NCBI RefSeq assembly: GCF_000801105.2
Contig: NC_079512.1
Span: 26,677,848 to 26,741,847 of the forward strand
Reading direction: 5' to 3'
Length of the DNA stretch: 64,000 bases
DNA from: Raphanus sativus
Taxonomy: Eukaryota; Streptophyta; Magnoliopsida; Brassicales; Brassicaceae
Below the pieces are notes generated by a model. It was given only the letters and a program-made list of their open reading frames with translations. It did no database searches and was not told the DNA's origin. This document shows positions 49,216 to 62,301 of the stretch, one piece after another (positions within the stretch are counted from its first letter, which is position 1; every line of letters begins with the position of its first letter). Both the position numbers and the translations under genes were made by a program.

Positions 49216-51135
49216 AAGTAAATTTTTTCTTACTTAATCTCATACACTGACTTTTATTGTCATTCATCTGAACTCAACTATTTGGGGATATTTTAAAAAA
49301 TTTATGTTACAATTATAATAAATAGCAAAGAAAAACATATTGATTAAATATATGTATAATATTGGTTTAGTAGTTTTTCTTATTTGAGATGGTTTTATTA
49401 TGCTTTTAATATATGTGGTTTGAACAATTATTTCGTAGTTACTTTATTTTGTGGGGTTTTATTATAATTTTTTCACTATTTTTTTTGCAATTAAATAAAT
49501 TTATATTTTGATGATTGATATGATTTCAATAGAAATGTGTTCTTCTTTATTTTGGTAATATAGATATTTTGATTGGTTTGTTTTATATTTTTTACTTTCA
49601 TTTATACTCCTATATCTTATCATTTTATTACGTTTCAATTTAAAATTTAAAATTTCAAACATTTTATTTTCATATCAGTATTAAATTAGTTATATTTATT
49701 TTCATATGATTTCTTTAATGTGTTATTATATAAATAATATTTTCATTATTTTTTATAATTAATTATTTTAATTCTATTTATTATATTTTTTCTCAATTAA
49801 TTTTTAAAATATTTTAAAATTATGTGACTTATTCCATTTTTATAATATTTTGTTAGTTTTCTCGTATTTTTGTATTTCACGCGGAATATTTGTTATTGTA
49901 AAATACATTATTATTTTCAGAATTGTTTTTATGCTATTGAATTATTTTTTAGAAAATTTCATATGTTTACAATTAGGTAATTAGTTACTTCTAGAATCAT
50001 ATTTTTTGTTTGAGATATTTTAACAATCGTGGCTAAAAAAATTATATGCTGTTAATTTTTAATTTTAAGAGTAGTTAAATAATATGGTGTGCTGCATGTA
50101 TTTAATTCGATGTATATTTTTATTGCATTTGTAATATATTGTTGTTTATTATAGCTATATAATTTTGATTCCCACAAATATATTTTTTTAGTATTTGTTA
50201 ACCAGATTTTTGGTTTCCTTGTTAACCAAATACTAAAAAAACTACATCTGTTCTAGTCTAACAAAAAAGTTTTATAACAACATAAATACTAAAATTACCA
50301 TGTGTACCAATTGTACTTGAACAAACGAAACCAGAACTAATTAATTAAGAAGTTGAAAGACAATTACTTTATTCAGTGAATTCTAAAAACTTGGGAACTG
50401 GAATTGGGAAACTTTTGGCCAGGTTCATTGTCTCCATGGTTGGAGTGGTCAGGATCTTTTTTAGTTTCTTAAGATTTGGACCTTCTCTCCATAGTTGGAA
50501 TGATCAGGATCCTTTATAGTTTCTTCGTGTTGACCAGCAGATCAGTTCCTCGTTCTCATGTAGGCATTCAGTCTTGTCTTTATTGGGTTTTCTGAAAAGG
50601 AACAACTTTCTAACTTTCCGAGTAGTGACTTAAAGTTTAATTTCAAAACTGAATGTTTATGTCATATTGGTTAGAATTGGAAACTTTTGGAATAATGCAG
50701 AGTAAATATAATGGTGAAAAACAGAGTAAATATTAAAAGGTGGAAAGATGAAAGAGAAACAAAAAGTAGCATTAGTTGTATTTTTCTTGTCAATTCTAGA
50801 GTAACACTTAAACTGCTTTTTCTATTTTATCAATAGTATACAGAGTAAAAGTAAAATAATAATAGTCAACCTGATCGATAACTTTTTTTTGACTAAACTG
50901 ATTGGTAGCATTTCAGCTGAACTTAGAGTAAATTTGTTTTACTCCAAAATATCTACTCCAAAAAGACTATACAGTCACCCCCATTGTTTGCTGAACTTGT
51001 TAATGTAGTTCTGACACAAAACTTTACATTTTTGTTGAATAATGAGCACAAATTCTAAAAATGTTTGTAGTAGAAGCAAGTGACATCGGTTTTTGTTACA
51101 TATCCAGCAAAAGAAAAAACTAATCTAAAGTCAAT

Positions 51136-51182
51136 AGTCCATGTTGATTCACTTTTTTTTTATCGAAGTCCATGTTGATTCA
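51136..51182 (-). mobile_element. Micro-retroposon-like insertion
   Basis: The perfect 16 bp repeat AGTCCATGTTGATTCA lies at 51136-51151 and 51167-51182. The insert CTTTTTTTTTATCGA reads TCGAT plus A9 and G on the minus strand. Confidence 0.6.
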
Positions 51183-52644
51183 AAGAATCAGAACTTTCAA
51201 TAAAAGCCAAAAAGGAAAAAAACCAGCAATCACAATCCAAACTACCTAGGATGAAGAGCTAAAAAGAAAGTTGTGTGCTTTGCGAAGCTGTATGAAGGCA
51301 ACTGGTGAAAATATGAAGTAAAACCAATCCTGTAAAAGGGAGTAAACATAACGATCAAGAGAGAGAGAGCAGACTCAGACAAAAAAGCATCTATAAAATA
51401 TGGGTATATATATCAAATCTAAAATATGTGAAACAGAAGGTGGAATGCGCTGGATGAGCATGAACCTTAGAATACCTTGAATACTCGAAAGAAGGAAGGC
51501 CACAAACTTAGAAAATCCCAGATAGATCATGAGTCGATGTTAGGAGGTGGAAAATTGAAGTACTTGTGAGGTAGAATCTACTGCAAAATGAAATCCACAA
51601 ACAATAGATAATAATTAAAGACAGCCTATAGACGGAAAAAAGAAGAAGAACAAATAGGTATAGTCAGTAAAACTATGAAATAAAGCTCTGGCACAAAGCT
51701 CTTGAAGCTATGGTTGCTTTTCGATTTTAATAAGTATCCTCGTAGAGAATAACACCATAAGTGAGGAGAAGACAGTCCTAAATCACAACCAGTCTCCTCT
51801 GTTAAGATTCATGAATCACAATTGAGTTAAGATTTAACTAAATCGCAATCAGATCCAAGAAGAAGGGGATTGTAAAAATACCTCGATTTGGGAAGACGAA
51901 GAATGCGAATCTCGGCTTTGGAGCGAAAGCATGAATCAGAAGAGACCTCGGGTAGAATCCCATCGTTGGAGAGTGCCATGTGGGTCTGTTCATCGCAGGC
52001 AACTTATATACAGAGCTTCAGGAGGGTTATCGAAGATTTTGTAGTGGGCTAAAGAATTAAGAAGATTTAAGACAAATAAATCACGACTCATATGTTACAG
52101 AATCTGGATCGTCATGTCCGCGGTCGAGGATGAACGAAGAACTCGTATCAACACGTATTAGGGTTTCACACTGCTTACGCGGTCGCTGGGCCGAAAACCA
52201 TAACCTGAAGCAAGGCCCAATAGACGAAACCCAACACTCTGCGTTTCATTAAACAGATACACGTGTCAGACGCTGGGAGAAGGAATTTGTGCGCTGGCAG
52301 CTGACGTGGCGGCCCAGGAGAGAAGCAACCATACTTTATATAAATAGATATAAAGTGGATAGGAGATTAAGATTATGTAAGAACTCCAGTTGTCTTTATT
52401 GAAGACTTATGGTATATTGCGTATTCTTTGTCTCCAAAAACCCAAAACGCTCAAAACTGAAAAGTAGCAAAATCTAGATTGAACAAACTTAAACGATATA
52501 TCCTATTTACAAAAACAAAACAAGGTCCAAAAACTTTGTAGTAATTGTTCTTATTTGAAGATGATGAAAAGTAATCAACGTCTTTTGAGAATACAAAAGG
52601 AATGCGCGACTCAAACATAGCTTAAACAGTGGCTACAGTTTCCT

Positions 52645-52829
52645 CTACCAGTCCTGTAGCTTTTCAGGACGAGGATCTTCAGCTTTATCTTCCTCATAAG
52701 CTGCAACATGAACTCCAAGAGCCGCACTCCCTGACGGGTCAAGATTCTGTGACCAAGCTTCCCATTCCACAGCTTTTGCTGTACTACATGCTACACTTGG
52801 ACCTCCTGGTACAGTAGCTTCTAGCAGCT
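52645..52829 (-). pseudogene. Relic of asparagine synthetase (ASN3-like) last exon
   Basis: After a kept acceptor (GTATAG) the minus strand reads, with one frame shift near its start, ATVPGGPSVACSTAKAVEWE then AWSQNLDPSGSAALGVHVAA and YEEDKAED. This is the C-terminus of plant glutamine-hydrolysing asparagine synthetase. It ends RPEKLQDW and a stop. The catalytic domains are absent. It points away from the neighbouring ASN3 piece at 52941, so an inversion separates the two. Confidence 0.85.
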
Positions 52830-52940
52830 CTATACTCATTATATAATCCAAAAAACAAAAAAGACAAATCAGAGCAAAGATCAAAGAAAATTTAAGTCAC
52901 AGCCCAGTAATGTGGTGCTTTCATTTCTCTCTTTGGATAG

Positions 52941-53177
52941 GTCCCTGACACAATGCTGACGAACGGAAGCTTTGTCTTCCCTGATAACACACCTGTGACA
53001 AAGGAAGGTTACTACTACAGAACCATCTTTGAAAAGTTCTTCCCTAAGGTTATAGCAGCTTTACCAGAAATGGAAACACTTTCTTCGCTGCTACAAGGTG
53101 ATATGGTTGATGTCAACTTGAAGCCATCGACCATTTCATCTCAAGAGGAGCAGCAGCAACAGAGTAGCGAGATTTAA
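52941..53177 (+). pseudogene. Chimeric relic: ASN3 penultimate exon fused in frame to RABH1-type C-terminus
   Basis: After an intact acceptor (GGATAG) the plus strand reads TMLTNGSFVFPDNTPVTKEG then YYYRTIFEKFFPK, the penultimate exon of asparagine synthetase, up to 53048. The same frame runs directly into AALPEMETLSSLLQGDMVDV then NLKPST...SSEI and TAA at 53175-53177. The second part is the C-terminal tail of a Rab6/RABH GTPase (family pattern METLSS...DMVDVNLK), but the C-terminal Cys prenylation motif is missing. In Arabidopsis ASN3 (At5g10240) and RABH1e (At5g10260) lie close together with DOT3 between, so deletion of the interval could have produced this junction. Confidence 0.8.
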
Positions 53178-54385
53178 ATAGAAAAGATTCATTGAATAAA
53201 TAAATAAATAAACTCTAAGTTTTTTTACTTAGAAACTCTAGTGTTATTTAAGATGTATTGAGTTCAATATTTTTAGCTATGTAATAATATGACGCTTGAA
53301 AGTTCAACAAGAATATTTTGCTATGTTCTGATTTGCTCAATTAAAGACTTTGTAGTCTCAGCTAGACTTCTTGTTTCAGTATGGCATGAAATATATTAGT
53401 TACTGTTTATAAGCCTCTCCTTCTCGTCTTTAGACTATATAGGGAAATCTGACTGTGTATGAACAGATGATAAAAATATTTATAAAAAGACTATAAACAA
53501 ATGCTCTCTCATCCATTCCACTTCCTATACAAGATCTTGACTTGCAGATTTTGTTCATATTCACACTAACTGACATTCTGTCTGCTGATGCAGTTTTCAA
53601 GCTAATCAATATATTCCTCTTCCAAGCCACTCTCTTGTATGATGAATGACAACGTAGTGGAGTTGTTCTACCATCTCCTACTACTGTGGTCATTTCACTG
53701 ATATTTTATTCTTGAGTTTCTTAATTCAAGGGACTTGTCAGCCATTTGGGACTTATATATGTCCAACATATATAACAATCCCACTTTCTGCACCATAAAT
53801 GATACATAATAAGTCATATTTAAGCCCACATTGGCAATGAGAGAAAGTCTCTGTTACCATGTTTCACTTTCAAGCCATATGGAGTTTCCTAGGGAAGAAA
53901 GGTCGCTACAGTTCAATACAGGTATCTCATCCCGTTGGGATGTTGAAAGAGTTTTTTTTGTTGTGGAGTCCTGCTTGTTAATAAGTGTGTTGATTCACAT
54001 GTTTCCTGGTTCATGTCCAAAAAGGGCTCTGCAGATTTTCTGTTGTTGGAATAAGTAGATAGTTGAAATAACGACGATCTTGTTCATGCTGATTCACCTA
54101 ATATTGTTTATCTGAAGATTAAGTCAAAGATATTCCCAAAGATCTATCTGCCACATTATTATATAGGTGAAATCGTCAAACTTTTAGACTTTTATGCAGA
54201 GTTTCATAATTGTTAATTGGAGTATTACTTTTCACTATTATCTTAAGTTTTGGGGGTGGGCATCTGTAATGAATCTATGTGCTCTGTTCACATCCATCAG
54301 TCTACAGTTTATCTTTTTTTTGTGTTGTTAAATAGTTTTGGTAGAGCTCCTTTGTGTGTTTCCGTTTCTCTGAAAAAGATATGGA

Positions 54386-54427
54386 AAATTTTGAAGCTTT
54401 TTTTTTGACTAGAAATTTTGAAGCTTT
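54386..54427 (-). mobile_element. Micro-retroposon-like insertion
   Basis: The 15 bp repeat AAATTTTGAAGCTTT lies at 54386-54400 and 54413-54427. The insert TTTTTTGACTAG reads CTAGTC plus A6 on the minus strand. Confidence 0.6.
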
Positions 54428-57400
54428 AAGGGATATGTCAGTGTCTCCTTAATGTTAAGTGCTATCAATTTCGAATAAGTACAAAAGGCTTAGGACAAAT
54501 AGCAGATCTAAAGGCGACTTATGAGGTTTGTCTATGGATAGCTTTTGTGTTCTTTATTGGAACTCAGATTAAGGACCTGACTTACCAACCCCAACCATGT
54601 GTTTTAGAGTTATGCACAGCTTTTTATGATGCTTTTGTCAAGATTATTCTATTATGTATCCTATCTTACGTATGTATTCATGCAGAGATCTTCGTACTTT
54701 TTGGGTCAGGCCATGTGACTTACTTTTCATGCAAAAAGCTTCTCCGGTCTTTTGTCTTTAAACACCTTAGCCTGTTCGCTTTAGCTACTGCGCCTTCTTA
54801 AAAGCAACAATGTTATTTTGATAGGGTCTTTCAAATTTTCTTTTTGTCTTCGGCTTGATGCTTGCCGGTGAGGCAGAACGTTAAACCCAGTGGCATGGCA
54901 CTTTCTTAGGCTCTGAGGTTCGTAGATGCTTCTTCCCATATTTTCGTCTAATCACTAGTATGCTCATTCAGTACAATCCTCAATAAAGCAAATGTGGTTG
55001 CTACAAACTTACTATGGTAAAAGTATTTCAAATTCTTATGGTTTTTTCGCAGGTTTTTTGAGCTATGTTGATTGGTGATATTAAAGGGACTGTCTAAGGA
55101 ATATCATATTCATTCACGAAAACGATGACACAAGTTTACCTTTCCACCTTTATCACTTGATTGGTAAAGTTAATTAACATCTTTGTCATTTTTGTCTGTC
55201 AAGGTGAAATCTAGACTTTTTATACTAAATTAAGATTTGTTTACTGAACAATCTCGTTTTTTTTTGTTTTATACTTTGTAGTTGTACTGACTTCATCTCC
55301 TTTTCATAGTAAAGCTCACATTTCCGAAAAGGTATGTAAATTTTCAAGTTGTCTAGATGTTAGTGAATATTTGTGGAAATAATAAAGATATACATGAAAT
55401 ATTTTAACCATAATTAGTTTATTTTGAAGGTGGACCTTTGAAACCCCCTATAAAAAGCTTTTAGTGAGAAGGCATACTATGTTCAAACAAAAAAGAAGGT
55501 GATAAGGCACTACTAACTTGCTAAACACAACCAGGAACCGAGTTGAGACAGCCACTACAAATCCTTTTCGGTGCTAAACATCTTTTTATCCTACCTATTT
55601 GGAATAGATGCAGCAAGAGATGACGCTTGTTTACTAATATAAGTAGTTGGTTTATTATTAGTATAATATATACTTTTTATTTAACAGTTTCATGATTAAC
55701 TTATTTATGTATATAATACGCAACAAAACACATAGCTGGTTTGCTTTATGATGCGTAATTAACCTTCTTAACTAATCTTATATGTTGATAGCTACTGCTT
55801 CTTGCCTCCGAGCTCATGGGCTTCTTATATGGTGATTTCAGTGTGGGCTTTGCTAGATTGGGTTTAGAGGTTAGCCAAACTTAAACTTACAATCTTCTAA
55901 ACTTACTTTTATGTAGTGTAATTCTCTTCTAAGATTTGCAGTGAGCTCAAGATGAACTATTTGAATCTATTTTCCATGGCAGGTATATATAACCATAGAA
56001 AGTAAAATTATGTGAATGCCTTAAAGGGGCGAGGAGTGGACATAAGAACTCTTACAACATAAATGGAAAAGAGATGTAATGCTTCTTGAAACTCCTGGTA
56101 AAATAAAATTCTGAACTTCATACATATGGTATATTTTTCTAACGCACAGCTTATTCTTGAAAAGTAGAGAAACTTATTCAACAAATGACATGGGGAAATC
56201 ATACGTTCTTTTGATTATCATTGATGTTCTCAATCGTAACCACGCAAGATCCAGATTGCCTCTAGTCCTTGAACAACTTGGATTGTAGGAGATACGCATT
56301 AAATACACATTCCTCAATAGTTTTCTTCTTTTTGCATACAGAAAAACATTACATATGTTATACTTCATCTTCATCTGTTTTTCTTTGTTGTTGTGGATAT
56401 ATCATGCTAGTTGATATCTTTAGAGCTGCTGGATGGCATATTCTTCCATTGTTAGCGTCCATGTCTTTCACTGTCTCTAGCTGTAAAACGATGTCCACGA
56501 CAAAAGAAGTTCAGCCACCTAAAATGACATGTAGTGGTTGATAGTTAACGAAAAACAACACGTAAGACCACACGTCTTAGTTCATATAGTATTTGACTGA
56601 CTTTTTAAACTAATGGTAGACATTCTTGTTCTTCCTTTTTATTTTGTCATGTTCTCGAGGTTTCTTGTGACGCTACTTTTTCTACGTACCAGATGCTCCA
56701 GCAATGTTGGGCGTAACGGTTGAGAAAACTATGTGCTAATTTACTATTCTAAATGAAGAGTAAGCAAGAAGATTTTGAATGGGGATTTCTTGTTTCACTT
56801 TCTGGATTTGAATAGTATTTTTGAGCTACAAAGACTAATGCCTTTTAGACCACTAGCATATAAAACTAATCCATTCTATACGTAAGCACCGTTAATTTGA
56901 TTATTATTACAATAAAATAGAAATTACCAAACAGATTTCCTGTACCATCGCTGTATTCCATGTTAGTGCTAGAATGTGAACAGTTGAAAAGAGGATGTTG
57001 AAAATTATACGTATACATACGTGTGCATACTTGCGTGATGATACACGTGTGTCTGACATTTGTTGTTCGTGGTTTTACAGACAACTTTCGTAACTTGTTG
57101 GAGTTTCTTTCAAGAGCCTAAATGATGCTGATCAAATCCGAAACACGTGCATTCTGGTTGGCTCTGACTTGCGTAAGTACCAAGAGATAAGTGTTACTGC
57201 AGATGACCCTATATATATTTGTGTTTAATTATCTTGCCTTATATCGATTTTATGGAATTGTAGAGTTGGTTGAAAATTGCATAGGTTGAGTAGAGGTAGT
57301 TTCCCGTTTACATACAATAGGTAAAGGGTTAAATATGTTCACTAGCTAGTGGAAATAGAAAGTCCGAGAATTTAGACGCGTTGGTTAGAAACTTAGGAGA

Positions 57401-59687
57401 AGAAGCAATTCAGTTGTTTAGCTGACATTTACAACCAAGTTGTTTTTTTAAATAAGAGGAAGAGAACGGTCTAACTGACATCACATATTTCATAATTAAT
57501 AGTTTTGTATGAACCTAGTGCCTTCCTTAATTCTTTAGTATTTTCTGTACCTGCTTCCTCTATATGAGACTGTGGTCCACTCTGCGAGGAACCCTAATTC
57601 AACAAGCAATTCAAATCCCTCTTTCCCCAAATTAAATTAATACTTTTGTAAGAGTTCTCGTTTTCTAAACCCCTTTGAAAGTTATCTTAGGTATATATGA
57701 TGATACTCACAAGCTTAAACTATTCTAAACTCAAGGATACGTGGTCTTGGGATTATTACACTTGGATACGATGAAATGAAACCCTACACGTTAATATCCG
57801 GATGCTTCCCTGGAGTTTTTTTGTATAATGTTAATCTGTCAAGCTTCATGCGTATTCGTATGTTTATACTTGCAGTAATGTATAATGAGTTAAATGACAT
57901 TATGGTATTGCGAGTCCACATAAAAGCTTCATTTTCACCTACAGTAGTTACTGTCTACACTAAAATTTCTTCTGGAAACTGACAGATTTTAATGCCCCCA
58001 TTTGGTTAAACATTTTCTTGTTTTAATTTTCTATGTTTCGTAATTAGATTTTGTTTCTTGATATGATGTCTTTCAGTTTGAAACTCTACACGAAACCTGT
58101 GATCTTCACTATATAGAAGACACCGAAGAAAAGGACAAACTCAAGATATGCCATTGGCTGATTTCTTTTTTAGGCCGAGGGAGAAAGTCTTTTAGGTTTT
58201 GAAGATGGTGGAGATTTAGATAAATTTCTGCACCCACCTCTCCTCTAACCAGCTCCTCCCTAATGGTCAAAATCCATCACATCAAGCCTGTCACAATCAC
58301 TGATAGTAAGTTATTCTTCTGATATTTACCAAAAGTTTCCAGTGTTACCTTGTCCTCCGAATTTGTCTGTCCATTACTATTGATCTCTTAATTTTCATCA
58401 ATTGATTCTCATTGAGTGGAGTTAGAATGTCATGTTTGGTTAGCAATGTTAACACTTTTGTAGTGTTACTATTAACTTTTTGCTAACATTTTCACGCTGC
58501 TCTTGTATTGGCATTTCTTCTCGTGTGAAAACAATATTTTGCTATGTTACAATTAAGATGATATGAAACATATGCTGATAAGTTATAGTGTAGCCTGTAG
58601 GTATGATACGCTTTCACTGCTGCAGGTTTCTTCATTTGGTACCTTTTCTTACTAGAAAAGGCATATTACGGGTTGGAAATCTCTGTAAGTATCACCTAAG
58701 TTTTGCTATACCAGGACTTTCTCATGATGTGTCAAACAAGAAATTACAGTGTCATATCAGACCTACTCTGCATATTTGATACGTTATAGTTTTGAACTTT
58801 TTTTAGTTTTATCTTCTTGAAACATTCTCATTCACAGAGACAATAGCTCCTAGGGTTCATTGCTTGAATTTTGTTTGGTTGGTTACAATAATAATATAGC
58901 TACATTTATGAAAAATCCATTAATTAATTGCCTTGAAAGTGGATGATGCGTGGAAACCTATCTTGCGTGCCAGAGAAGATGCCTCTCTCTGGCCATCCTA
59001 TTGTTGCCATGTGTTGTTGGCGCTGACCTTATATTTCAAATCCTTTCTCTTTTGATTTGTCTGCATTGATTAAAAAAAATAGGAGTATAACTAATAGCTT
59101 CTTCCTCCTGTCAAGTTCCTTCTATTGCCCTTTTCCTCCATCATTACCTAATCAGAGAAGATCTTTTATGATTTCATAAAAAGACGAAACCTTCTAGTTT
59201 AGTTGATCTATGTTTTTGTGTGTATTATATTTCAGCAGAAGGAAGTTTTAACCTGTATGATAGCCTCATTTATAAAAAAAAAAACGGTATATTGGGACCG
59301 TGAAGAGACCGAGCAATAACTATGTGTTGTTATTCTCCTTGACAAATGCAGGGTTTGGTACTAGGGCATAGTGATGGCTACTGATGAACTACTTCCCATT
59401 TAAAGACAAAAATAAGAGATCAATTGATATGTGTTTGACCTTTTGTCCATTGAAGACGGCTATTCCCGAGATGATACTAATATTGCTTAAGACAAGCAGA
59501 AGAATTTACATTGAATGATTTTTTTCACACTGGTAAGGGGATGCGTATGTGAGAGAGTAAAAGAAAGAAAAATAATAATTAGAAAAAATGGAATTGAAAG
59601 GTGACGTTGACATGGTTGTTTTGGTAAGCGAATAGGGAGGAACCACGTTATGAAAGGGACATGAAGAGAAAAGGGTGCTAGGTTTAA

Positions 59688-59695
59688 TATAAATA
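59688..59695 (+). promoter_or_regulatory. TATA box of MYB92
   Basis: TATAAATA, 129 bp upstream of the start codon, followed by a purine-rich leader. Confidence 0.6.
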
Positions 59696-59823
59696 GAAGT
59701 AAGAAGCAGTTAGTGGTTGTGAAGAGAGGAGGCAAGCGACCAACCTCAGAGAAATAACAGTATAGAGAGGAGGAAAAAAAGAAACAAAGACCGTTGTTAA
59801 TTAGATACAGGAGATCAGCGAAC

Positions 59824-61015
59824 ATGGGAAGATCTCCTTCTAGTGATGACTCTGGTCTCAAGAAAGGTCCTTGGACTCCTGAAGAAGATGAGAAACTTGT
59901 CAACTATGTCCAAAAACATGGTCATAGTAGCTGGAGAGCTCTTCCTAAGCTTGCTGGTACCTTGTTATATCTTGTAAAAAGCTTAATTTAAATTTTATTG
60001 AGTCTAAGCTTCTCATGTCTCTTTCTCTCTATCTGCAGGTCTTAACAGGTGTGGGAAGAGTTGTAGGCTAAGATGGACGAACTACTTGAGACCTGACATC
60101 AAGAGAGGGAAATTTTCTCCAGACGAGGAACAGACCATCTTGAACCTTCATGCAGTTCTTGGAAACAAGTAATTAATTTTCTGATTTTATTTTATTTTAT
60201 AGTCAACGTTTTTCTGTTCTTGTACTGCTTACTTATGATGATGATGATGATGATGTTAAAGGTGGTCAACGATTGCAAACCACTTACCGGGGAGAACAGA
60301 CAACGAGATCAAGAACTTCTGGAACACTCATCTGAAGAAAAAGCTGATCCAAATGGGAATTGACCCCATGACACACCGGCCTAGAACTGATATCTTCTCC
60401 AGCTTATCTCAGCTCATGTCTCTGTCCTCTAACCTGAGAGGTTTTGTTGATATGCAGCAACAGTTTCCAAGTGGTCAAGACCAAACTATACTGAAACTCC
60501 AAACCGAGATGGCCAAGCTCCAGTTGTTCCAATACCTCCTTCAATCACCTTCAATGAATAGCAACATTAACAACCCTAATGACTTTGACATTCTCAGTCT
60601 CCTTAACACCATTGCCTCTTTCAAAGACACCACCACCAGCAACAGTCTCGACCTTGGTTCCTATCTTCAGGACTTCAACAGCTTACCATCTCTAAAAACC
60701 TTAAACTCCAACATGGAACCATCATCTATTTTCCCCCAAACTCCTGAGGACAATCACTTCAAGTTCTTTAATCAAAGAGAGAACCTACCTGTATCTCCAA
60801 TCTGGCTCTCGGATCCTACCAACTCAACTCAGAGCATGTTACCTTCTTTTGCTCCTTCATCTGCTGTGAGTGATGATATGATTCGAAACCAATACGTTAT
60901 TGAACATGTCAATAGCAATCTCACCTCTTCAAGTCAAGAGTCAGGAGCTTCAGCTTCAGCTACATGGCCTGATCATCTATTGGATGATTCCATATTTTCC
61001 GACATTATTCCCTAG
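59824..61015 (+). CDS. MYB92: R2R3-MYB transcription factor MYB92, 338 aa
   Basis: Three exons (59824-59956, 60039-60168, 60262-61015) join to 1017 nt, 338 aa plus TAG; Arabidopsis MYB92 is about 334. The two introns sit at the usual R2R3-MYB positions. R2 (about residues 13-62) contains [38 protein letters not shown] and [12 protein letters not shown]3 (about 66-116) contains [32 protein letters not shown] and [19 protein letters not shown], the first R3 Trp being Phe as usual. MTHRPRTD after R3 is typical of the MYB9/39/53/92/93/107 group. The C-terminal half is Ser/Asn/Gln-rich, with [16 protein letters not shown] at the end as a probable activation motif. Members of this group promote suberin and aliphatic lipid gene expression in the root endodermis; the target set is inferred from the family. 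Colinear with At5g10280. Confidence 0.95.
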
Positions 61016-62301
61016 CCTTCTTACGTCTTTTCTGGTGTGTTTTGGAGGAACTGATCAATATCAAATTCACGCTTGGGACTATGCTTGTTGGAGAATTTAT
61101 TTGCATTATCTATATATATTGTAGGCATATGATATATATTTGTGTTGTTCATGTTGTAGAATGTACAGTATAGTACAGGTATCATAACTCATATGCGTGT
61201 GATGTTACTAATGCTTTTTAGCATATGTTCTTCTCGCCGTGTTTTTATATATAAATTTATAGAGATGACTTTTGTGCAGTAAAGGTCACTTGTGGTTGTA
61301 ATTAGGGTTTTCCTTTTTTATTATTTGGATTTTTTTGTTTTAGTTTTCTTGTTTACACACATTCGAATCATCATGGATGAATTATACAGATGTTATCAAA
61401 GTTTTTGTATCTTTATGTTTTTATTACCAAGGAAATATTAAAGTTAGTCTTAGAGCGCTTATATGTCACATGTGAAGAACAGGTACGAGTTACGACCTGT
61501 GGAGACTAAAGACTACTCAAGTCAGATTTTAAATGTTTTGTGCATAGATCATTGATGAAGTTGTAGTTATGATCATGCACATAACTTTTTGCTTGGCCAA
61601 GAACAATAATGGAAGAACATGTGATCGTCTGGCCTACGATAATATAGAAAGGGCAAGTAGATATTTAATAATAAAAAATAGAAATGTGATGTCAGATCAA
61701 AGGATCTCTCTAGCTAGGTTATAAAGAAATGTTTTCACTCACTCCTTGAGTATTTAGTTTGACTTCTTTGAGCAAAGATCGAGACCGAGTGACCCGAAAA
61801 AAATCGAGTATTGTACTAGTCTTCCGTATCCAAATAGATGTTACTATCCATTTTCTTTTGCCCACTTGTTTTTATCCATGTTTTATCTAAATATTGTGGA
61901 TAATTTAATTAGATTTTATTTTGATTAGCCATGATAGGATCGTATTACGTAGACAAGTATATTCTCGATGAGTCAAATATAATATCATATTCAAACCAAC
62001 ACGTATAACAGAAAGAGAAATCGCATTTGATATAGTACAAGATTAGTGACAAATCTCTAGTGACATTATTACGCACGACTACTCCAAGGTTGGAGTCAAC
62101 GAGGACAAAAGTCAAATAAAACTATTCAAAAGAGGTAACAATCAAAACATTAGTGCACATTCTCTTAACACAGTATTCATCAAGTCAAAGATAGCTCATG
62201 AACATAAAACATGTACACACACTTGATAATTTTTACTGAAATGTTCGAAACAAAAAACTTTACAGTAAAATCAAAGCTCCCTCTGATGTTTCATGTTTGG
62301 G
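61016..62301. other. Convergent 3' flanks of MYB92 and the receptor kinase
   Basis: AT-rich DNA between two genes that face each other; no further gene seen. Confidence 0.5.

Larger units (their letters stand above)
47539..52348 (-). mobile_element. Probable 4.8 kb non-autonomous Helitron
   Basis: In minus orientation the 3' end is at 47539: hairpin CCCGCCCGTAGGGCGGG, then CCGACCCTAG before host T. The 5' end is proposed at 52348: host A, then TCTATTTATATAAAGTATGG and a GC-richer stretch with CACGTCAGCTG and GACACGTGT. The 3' terminus is strong. The 5' terminus is chosen from a typical Helitron start word at the next compositional break and is less certain. No Rep/helicase is visible. The first kilobase from the 5' end (51.2-52.3 kb) is GC-richer, with a telobox (ATTAGGGTTTC) and GGCCCA motifs, like a captured host promoter. 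The 744 bp retroposon is nested inside. Confidence 0.5.
53178..59823. other. 6.6 kb without a recognisable gene, MYB92 upstream region at its end
   Basis: Homologues of CDKC;1 (At5g10270), expected here, were not seen. The DNA is moderately AT-rich with no ORF above about 90 codons that resembles a known protein. A micro-insertion is at 54386-54427. A TATAAATA box at 59688-59695, 129 bp before the MYB92 ATG, marks the MYB92 core promoter. Confidence 0.55.

Noticed and set aside
59487..59903. 138-codon minus-strand ORF overlapping the MYB92 promoter and exon 1
   Set aside because: Hydrophobic low-complexity translation opposite a confirmed MYB exon and leader; a shadow.
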